From JAVVEZ01 sp032250895 (GTDB taxonomy: Bacteria; Pseudomonadota; Gammaproteobacteria; Pseudomonadales; Pseudohongiellaceae), in NCBI GenBank assembly GCA_032250895.1, contig JAVVEZ010000006.1, positions 1-64,000 of the forward strand: a stretch of 64,000 bases of DNA, written 5' to 3'. Positions 58,643 through 64,000 of this stretch are shown here, piece by piece. The translations under genes and the position numbers were made by a program. The notes under the pieces are model-generated. The model did not search any database. It saw only the letters and a program-made list of their open reading frames with translations, and had not been told where the DNA came from. Every line of letters starts with the position of its first letter. Position 1 is the first letter of the stretch.

Positions 58643-59853
58643 CGGAACAGCTCATCCCAGGGGCTGGTGGCAATGCCGGGAAAGAGCAGTTCCTGCAGGG
58701 CATCGTCAGCAGCATCCCTGGCCCTTTGTGGCCTGATCTTTTGTGCTGTCAGGGCCGACAGGACCGCGTTTGCCAAAGCCGGTGCCAGGGTCAGTTTGGT
58801 GGGCCAGCCGATCAACAGCTTGCCAGTGCTGCCGACAAAGATATCGTCGGGTCTTTGGCCATCGCCCTGCTGCGCTTCGGCCCGCTGGATGATAAAACTC
58901 CGCCATTGGGCGTCATCAAAACGGCACCAGGGGAAGCGTGCGGCCAGCATCTGCCGGGCAGCGGCGATCTGGCTTGGCTGGTCACGCTGGACGCCGGTTT
59001 CGGCCAGCCCCCCTCCCAGATACCAGACCACACTGCCATCCTGGCAGTCATGCGTCGTGATCGTGAGTTCCGGAGTGCTGCTGAATTGGCCAGACACGCA
59101 ATGCACATAGAGCGGGTCCGGATAGTGGTGCTTGAGCACCACCATGTGCAGGGGGCGCAATTGCATCCGGGGCCGCTCCAGCTTCAGATGCTGCAAAATG
59201 GCCTGGTTGCCCGCGCCGGCCATCAGCGCAAAACGCTTTGCCTGCAGCTCGATGGTCTGCGTCCGGGTCTGGATCAGCAGGTGGGAAAGCCCCCCCTGGG
59301 CGGCCTCGATGTACTCGATATCGTCTGGCCGGCGTACTCTGTGAATCCGTTGCTCATGGCCTGCGCTCAACACCTGCAACAGTGAGGGGACATCGACAAC
59401 GAGGTCGGCGAGTTGGTAGAGCGGCCCCGTGATCCTGTGCTGGAAAAATGCCGGGAAGTCCCGGGCATGGAGACTGGCGACACGGCCCCGCACTGCCTTG
59501 CTGCCCAGGAAGGCATTGACGCGCGCACGGATGTCGGGAGCGGGCCACAGGTGATAGTGCTCAGACAGGACCCTCGTGCCGCGCAGATCGACATCTCCCA
59601 AACCCTGTAAACAATTCCGCCAATGATCAGGCATGGCGGCGATGGCGGCGCTGGCCGGGTTCAGGGCGCCGCCCAGGGCATATTTGATGCCGCCGTGGAT
59701 CATGCCCTGAGAGGCAATCGTCTGGCCACTGCCCAATGCGGAGCGCTCCAGCAATATTGCATCATAGCCTGCCGCAAGCAGACGCCTGAGCAGCCACAGG
59801 CCTGCGATACCGCCGCCGAGTATGACCACATCCCTGCTGACTGTTTTCATCAT
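58639..59853 (-). CDS. FAD-dependent oxidoreductase (DAO-like)
   Basis: This is a 404-residue flavoprotein of the D-amino-acid/glycerol-3-phosphate oxidase superfamily. The Rossmann motif VVILGGGIAGLWLLRRL lies at residues 8-24, followed by LLERSALGSGQTIASQGMIHGGIKYALGG, where the GSGQT segment binds FAD. A late FVGSTGKLLIGWPTKLTLAP closes the site. ATG 59853 (or 59850) is chosen; the longer frame to 59931 has no ribosome binding site. It is divergent from waaA with 125 bp between. It is coupled to the aldo/keto reductase. Substrate not determinable. Confidence 0.92.
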   Translation of the reverse strand: MMKTVSRDVVILGGGIAGLWLLRRLLAAGYDAILLERSALGSGQTIASQGMIHGGIKYALGGALNPASAAIAAMPDHWRNCLQGLGDVDLRGTRVLSEHYHLWPAPDIRARVNAFLGSKAVRGRVASLHARDFPAFFQHRITGPLYQLADLVVDVPSLLQVLSAGHEQRIHRVRRPDDIEYIEAAQGGLSHLLIQTRTQTIELQAKRFALMAGAGNQAILQHLKLERPRMQLRPLHMVVLKHHYPDPLYVHCVSGQFSSTPELTITTHDCQDGSVVWYLGGGLAETGVQRDQPSQIAAARQMLAARFPWCRFDDAQWRSFIIQRAEAQQGDGQRPDDIFVGSTGKLLIGWPTKLTLAPALANAVLSALTAQKIRPQRARDAADDALQELLFPGIATSPWDELFR

Positions 59854-59978
59854 GTTGATGGTGCCGGATAAATTTGCTCCGGCAGTATAAACACAAACGG
59901 CGTCGAACCGAACGGCTGCCCAAATAGACAATCCTGAAGGGCTTCCGTAATATGCCCGGCAAAGTCTGAGGCACGCCG

Positions 59979-61280
59979 GTGAATCGTTTCCTGTATACCC
60001 TGGTTTTCTATCTGGCCTTGCCGGCCATCCTGTTGCGCCTGCTCTGGCGTTCCCGGCAAAACCCGGCCTATCGCAGGCGCTGGCGGGAAAGGCTGGGGTT
60101 TTACCGCCGCCGTGATGTTGAAAAGCCCGGCCGCCGCATTCTGTTCCATGCCGTCTCCGTGGGTGAGGTGCATGCCGCCAGTCCGTTTATCCGGGCCTGG
60201 CAACGCGAGCATCCCAATGACGCCCTGGTGCTGACCTGTACCACGCCGACCGGCTCGAGCCGGATCGAGGCACTTTTTGGCTCAAGCCTCCAGCATGTTT
60301 ATTTGCCCTACGATCTGCCGGGTGCCGTACAGCGTTTCCTGAATTTTTTCAAACCGGATGTGCTGGTGCTGATGGAAACGGAACTGTGGCCGAATCTGTT
60401 GCATCATAGTCAGAGACGTGGCATCCGGATCGTGCTGGCCAATGCCAGACTCTCGCAAAAATCATTTCAGCGCTACCGCAGGATCGCCGCGCTCAGCAAG
60501 CTCATGCTGAGGCAGATCGACATCCTGATGGCCCAGACCGACGCCGATGCCCAACGCTTTCTGGCACTGGGCCTGGCACCGGATAAAGTGCGCGTGACGG
60601 GCAGTATGAAGTTTGACATTGATATTCCGGACGGCATTCAGAGTGCCGGGGCGTCGTTGCGGGAGCGTCTGGGCAGGCACAGGCCGGTCATGATCGCCGG
60701 CAGCACCCGGGATGGAGAAGAAGCCAGGGTCCTGCGGGCCTTTCGGCAGATCGTGCAGAGCCTGCCCGAGGCCGTGCTGATCCTGGTGCCGAGACATCCG
60801 GAAAGGTTTGATGCGGTCTTCGAGCTGTGCCGGGCGGCCGGGTTCACGGTCCAACGCAGCAGCGGGCATGCCGCTGGCAGCCAGGCTGCCAGCCTGGCGG
60901 AAACCCGGATTCTGCTGGGCGATGCCCTGGGTGAGCTGCTGCGCTATTATGCCGCGGCCGATGTGGCCTTTGTGGGCGGGAGTCTGGTGGCGGCCGGTGG
61001 TCAGAATATTCTCGAACCCGCCGCCCTGGGCCTGCCGGTCATCACCGGGCCCTCCCTGTTCAACTTTCAGGGCGTCAGCGACGTGCTGGTGGCGGCCGGG
61101 GGCATGCGGGTGGTAAAAGACGAAAATGAACTGGCGCAGCAGGTGACGGCCCTGCTTCAACATCCACAGGAACGCCTCGCCATGGGCGCTGAGGCCCGGG
61201 CCGTGGTGCAGGACAACCGGGGAGCCAGCCTCGAGCTGATGGGCCTGATCGATGAGGTCCTGGCCGATGCCAGACAATAA
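59979..61280 (+). CDS. waaA: Kdo transferase (3-deoxy-D-manno-octulosonic acid transferase)
   Basis: This is a 433-residue inner-membrane-anchored glycosyltransferase adding Kdo to lipid IVA. It has an N-terminal hydrophobic helix (FLYTLVFYLALPAILLRLLW) and the conserved FHAVSVGEVHAASPFI containing the catalytic glutamate near 62. It also has LTCTTPTGSSRI, METELWPNLL, GSMKFD and the C-terminal FVGGSLVAAGGQNILEPAALG. The start is GTG at 59979. It is followed by repeat copy 3. Confidence 0.97.
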   Translation: MNRFLYTLVFYLALPAILLRLLWRSRQNPAYRRRWRERLGFYRRRDVEKPGRRILFHAVSVGEVHAASPFIRAWQREHPNDALVLTCTTPTGSSRIEALFGSSLQHVYLPYDLPGAVQRFLNFFKPDVLVLMETELWPNLLHHSQRRGIRIVLANARLSQKSFQRYRRIAALSKLMLRQIDILMAQTDADAQRFLALGLAPDKVRVTGSMKFDIDIPDGIQSAGASLRERLGRHRPVMIAGSTRDGEEARVLRAFRQIVQSLPEAVLILVPRHPERFDAVFELCRAAGFTVQRSSGHAAGSQAASLAETRILLGDALGELLRYYAAADVAFVGGSLVAAGGQNILEPAALGLPVITGPSLFNFQGVSDVLVAAGGMRVVKDENELAQQVTALLQHPQERLAMGAEARAVVQDNRGASLELMGLIDEVLADARQ

Positions 61281-61328
61281 AACCGGCACTCCGTAAATTC
61301 ATTCTCCAAAGCCAGGGGATGCAGTCCT

Positions 61329-61515
61329 GGGCTTCAGCGCAAGGCCACACCCGGGGGAGCTCCGCTCGCTCGCTGCGCTCCTCACCGGACTCCCCCGGGC
61401 ATGTCCCGGCTGGCATGAGCGTGTGCGGCAGCAATACCGGTCTTGCGCTGCTGAACCTCACCTACCCGTAGCCCAGAAGCCTGTCGGGTCTGGCATGTAT
61501 CCCGGCGGATAGCGT
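61329..61515. repeat. Two-hairpin intergenic element, copy 3 (truncated)
   Basis: Same orientation as copy 1. It contains the gcttcagcgcaaggcc end and hairpin A (61353-61396), plus the tgcgctgctgaac and gtagccc motifs, and then loses similarity before hairpin B. It lies in the 362-bp waaA/tolC gap. Bases 61516-61598 are AT-rich and probably hold the tolC promoter (ttgttaattgtatttg). Confidence 0.85.
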
Positions 61516-61598
61516 AAAATCCTTATTTTTTACACTTTATATACACGCTTGTTAATTGTATTTGCAGACCAATTTAAGTAAGCTGGCCCGTCTCAAAC

Positions 61599-61616
61599 AC
61601 TGACCCGCTGGTCAGT
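61599..61616. promoter_or_regulatory. TetR-type operator palindrome upstream of tolC
   Basis: ACTGACC-CGCT-GGTCAGT is a perfect 7-bp inverted repeat with a 4-bp spacer, ending 26 bp before the tolC start. This spacing and sequence style is typical of TetR/AcrR-family operators controlling efflux genes. The regulator is not in the window. Confidence 0.62.
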
Positions 61617-61642
61617 TATTAGTTTTCCCAAAGGATCCATGG

Positions 61643-63163
61643 ATGTCCCGACTCCATTCTTGCTGTTTCCGGCCTTTGTCGCGTTTGTTGTGCTGTCTGC
61701 TGGTGGCAGTGGCGTCTTCAGCAAGGGCGGCTGATACAGCTGTCCCGAATACCGGGGCGGCAGCGCAGAATCCGGCTTTTTTGAATGGTGGTCCGGCAAG
61801 CCCCATGCAAAACCCGGTGAATGAGGGCAATCTGGCGGGAATATACCAGTTGGCCGTGGCGAATGACTTCACCATCGCCCAGGCCGGCGCACAACGGCGC
61901 GCCGACTCACAGCAGCGCTGGCTCGGTCTCGCTCCGCTGCTGCCCAATGTGACTCTTCGGTATTCTACGGCGGAGATCGACAACGATTCTTCAGGGGTTT
62001 CCTTGTTTGGGGCGACAGCCTTTATCAACGACACGAAAACCATCATCACTAATGATACCTGGACTCTCTCCCTTTCCCAGCCCCTGTTGGATATTCCGGC
62101 CTGGTTCAATTTCCGTCAGGGTATGGAGCAGACCCGGCAGGCCCAGGTACGGTTTGCGCTGGCCCAGCAGAACCTCCTGCAGCGCAGCGTCGAGGCCTTT
62201 CTGGCGGTGATCCGCGCCGAAGCCAACCTGCAGGCATCCCAGGCGCAGGGAGAGGCGCTGGAACGGCAATTGGAGCAGATGAACGAACGCTTCGATGTGG
62301 GCTTGGTGGCCATCACCGACGTGCTCGACGCCCAGGCCTCCTACGATCAGGCGGCCGCACAGCTGATCAGGGATGAAGGCGCGCTGGAGACGGCGCGGGA
62401 ACAGCTGACGGTGATCACCGGGCAGCCGGTGACCGACTCCTTGTGGCAGTTCCGCGACGATTTTCCGGTCCTCACGCCAGAGCCGGCCGACAGTGGCGAA
62501 TGGGCGCAATTCGCCCGCAACAACAATCTGGACATCGCCGTGGCCAATCACGCCGTCGAAGTCGCCCGGCTCGGCAAACGCTCGGCCGCCAGCGACCATC
62601 TGCCCACCATCAGCCTGAGCTTCTCGGTAACCGACAGTGAATCGGACTTTGACCAGACCAACTTTCTCACTGGCATTCGCCGCATAACGCCCAATGACTC
62701 GGAAACGGACAACCTGTCCATCACCCTGTCCATCCCCCTGCCTTCCGGCGGGCGTGTCAGCGCCGCCCGGCGCCAGGCCGGCGCCAACCTCGAACTGCAG
62801 CGGGGTGCTTACCTGGACACGGTCAGACAGACAAGCCAACAGACGCAAACGGCCTTCCTGCAGGCGCGCACCAATGCCAACCGGGTACGCGCCAATGAGC
62901 GCGTCGTGGCGTCCTCCGAATCCGCCATGGAGGCCGCGCAGATCGGTTTCGAGGTGGGCACGCGCAACATCGTCGACGTGCTCAACGCCATCCAGACCGC
63001 TGCCGCCGCCCAGAGGGACTACAAAAACAGTATTCTCGACTACGTATCGAGCGTGATCGAACTCAAGCGTCTGGCCGGCACGCTGAACCCGGGAGACATC
63101 TACAGCCTCAACAACTGGCTGGAAAAACCCGAACCGGCCACGCAAACCGCACAACTGCCCTAG
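61643..63163 (+). CDS. tolC: TolC-family outer membrane efflux protein
   Basis: This is a 506-residue exported protein: signal peptide (LSRLLCCLLVAVASSARAA) and two OEP repeats forming the beta-barrel/alpha-tunnel of TolC. The first repeat has LAGIYQLAVANDFTIAQAGA and QAQGEALERQLEQMNERFDVGLVAITDVLDAQASYD. The second has IAVANHAVEVARLGKRSA and MEAAQIGFEVGTRNIVDVLNAIQ. The trimer exports drugs or proteins with an inner-membrane pump. No pump gene is seen before the window edge. A paralog follows after 52 bp. Confidence 0.96.
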   Translation: MSRLHSCCFRPLSRLLCCLLVAVASSARAADTAVPNTGAAAQNPAFLNGGPASPMQNPVNEGNLAGIYQLAVANDFTIAQAGAQRRADSQQRWLGLAPLLPNVTLRYSTAEIDNDSSGVSLFGATAFINDTKTIITNDTWTLSLSQPLLDIPAWFNFRQGMEQTRQAQVRFALAQQNLLQRSVEAFLAVIRAEANLQASQAQGEALERQLEQMNERFDVGLVAITDVLDAQASYDQAAAQLIRDEGALETAREQLTVITGQPVTDSLWQFRDDFPVLTPEPADSGEWAQFARNNNLDIAVANHAVEVARLGKRSAASDHLPTISLSFSVTDSESDFDQTNFLTGIRRITPNDSETDNLSITLSIPLPSGGRVSAARRQAGANLELQRGAYLDTVRQTSQQTQTAFLQARTNANRVRANERVVASSESAMEAAQIGFEVGTRNIVDVLNAIQTAAAAQRDYKNSILDYVSSVIELKRLAGTLNPGDIYSLNNWLEKPEPATQTAQLP

Positions 63164-63215
63164 GAACGGGAGAAAAACCATCCCCGTTTACAGGAAATTG
63201 AAGGTATTTGAAAAA

Positions 63216-64000
63216 ATGACTACACTTGAACACCCCAGGATGCCACCGATGAGCTCATTCTCTTTTTCTCTGCTTTTGCTTTTCCGGATGCTCCGCCCGC
63301 AGCTCGGGTGGCGCGTATTGGCCATCGTCATCGCCGCTTTCCCGGCCCTTGCGGCCGCCCAGAATGCCGCCGATGAGGCTCCTCTGCAGGAACCTCCCAT
63401 CATCCTGGATGAGCGTCCGAAAACGGCGGCAGACAGCGTCATCGACGACAACAACCTGGCGGGAATCTATCAACTGGCCGTGGCAAACGATTTGACCGTC
63501 GCCCAGGCCAGGGCACAATTACGCGTGGATAATCAGCAACGCTGGATTGCGCTGGCCGGCCTGTTGCCCAGCTCCGATCTCCAGTATTCCACCTCGGAAA
63601 ATGACTCTGATTCATCAGGGGTCACCCTGACGGGTGCTGTGCCTCAACCCAATAATACGAAAACCATCAGGAAGACCGATGCCTTCACTCTTTCTCTGTC
63701 GCAACAGGTACTCAACGTCAGTGCCTGGTTCGACCTTTTTCAGGGTTTGGTGCAAAGCAGGCAGGCCGAAGTGCAGTTTCAAATAGCACTGCAGGATTTG
63801 TTGCAACGCACTGTCGACGCCTATGTGGCCGTGATCCGTGCCAGGGCCAATCTCCAGGCCTCGATCGCTCAGGGCGAGGCCTGGGAAAGGCAACTGGAGC
63901 AGATCAACGAACGCTTCGACGTGGGCCTGGTGCCCATCACCGATGTGCTCGACGCCCAGGCCTCCTATGACCTGTCGGCCGCCCAGATCATCAGCGATGA
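63216..64000 (+). CDS. Second TolC-family protein, cut by the window edge
   Basis: The frame from ATG 63216 stays open to base 64000 (261 codons) and continues beyond. A signal segment (WRVLAIVIAAFPALAAAQ) is preceded by a 36-residue hydrophilic/hydrophobic start; ATG 63249 or 63288 could be the true start. The mature part closely repeats the upstream TolC: LAGIYQLAVANDLTVAQARA, QQRWIALAGLLPSS, YSTSENDSDSSGVTL and NERFDVGLVPITDVLDAQAS. It is a recent tandem duplication, sharing the TetR-type operator through the operon. The C-terminal half is outside the window. Confidence 0.92.
   Translation, partial: MTTLEHPRMPPMSSFSFSLLLLFRMLRPQLGWRVLAIVIAAFPALAAAQNAADEAPLQEPPIILDERPKTAADSVIDDNNLAGIYQLAVANDLTVAQARAQLRVDNQQRWIALAGLLPSSDLQYSTSENDSDSSGVTLTGAVPQPNNTKTIRKTDAFTLSLSQQVLNVSAWFDLFQGLVQSRQAEVQFQIALQDLLQRTVDAYVAVIRARANLQASIAQGEAWERQLEQINERFDVGLVPITDVLDAQASYDLSAAQIISD

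Overview
The window reads as chromosomal DNA of a GC-rich, free-living gammaproteobacterium, probably a marine or aquatic heterotroph related to the Pseudomonadales/Cellvibrionales side of the class. This rests on the gene set: sigma-32, CmoA/CmoB, GlnE followed by a WaaF-WaaC-WaaG-WaaP lipopolysaccharide (LPS) core operon, HldE, WaaA, TrmB and an NAD malic enzyme, all with gammaproteobacterial domain architecture. I cannot name the genus. No rRNA, tRNA, CRISPR array, phage or plasmid backbone was seen.

Layout. 1-1.6 kb is accessory DNA: an integron attC-like fold abutting a small gene, a coding-like remnant, a perfect 27-bp inverted repeat and a 64-bp tandem duplication. 1.6-13.5 kb is a metabolic/redox block: DNA glycosylase, flavin monooxygenase, a MoaD-like carrier paired with a BNR beta-propeller, a lipoprotein amidohydrolase, quinol-dependent NO reductase, a divergent Nramp transporter with DoxX and GST, a glutaredoxin-like protein and an esterase. 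13.6-19.6 kb is a candidate catabolic cluster: PQQ dehydrogenase with a cytochrome c tail, carotenoid/stilbene-type oxygenase, a Tat-signal miniprotein and a triple SnoaL-like lipoprotein. 19.9-27.0 kb is a tightly coupled operon joining a PAS4-GGDEF-EAL protein to an ABC exporter and an AttH/CrtC-like lipoprotein. 27-45 kb is mostly housekeeping: malic enzyme, two paralogous membrane proteins behind an FNR-type box, TauE/SafE, rpoH, a secreted trypsin-like protease, trmB, leuA with a divergent Lrp-type regulator, HIT, cmoAB and a Y1-transposase-like (RAYT) gene.

43.3-61.3 kb is the LPS core/lipid A region. A PilB-like ATPase, glnE, waaF, waaC, waaG and waaP form one close-packed run with 4-14 bp overlaps at several junctions. 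They are followed by a GT-C membrane protein, an unusual lipid A acyltransferase fused to a degenerate kinase-like domain, hldE, an aldo/keto reductase with an FAD oxidoreductase, and waaA. Three copies of a palindromic intergenic element, each carrying one or two large hairpins, separate the modules. The window ends with two tandem TolC paralogs behind a perfect TetR-type palindrome; the second TolC runs off the edge.

The least explained items are the acyltransferase-pseudokinase fusion, the RAYT with a broken HUH motif and a DnaA-C-like tail, the c-di-GMP/ABC/AttH operon, the triple SnoaL cluster, the MoaD-propeller pair, and the interspersed two-hairpin repeat family. Functional statements come from reading the translated sequence and family knowledge. 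No database search was run.
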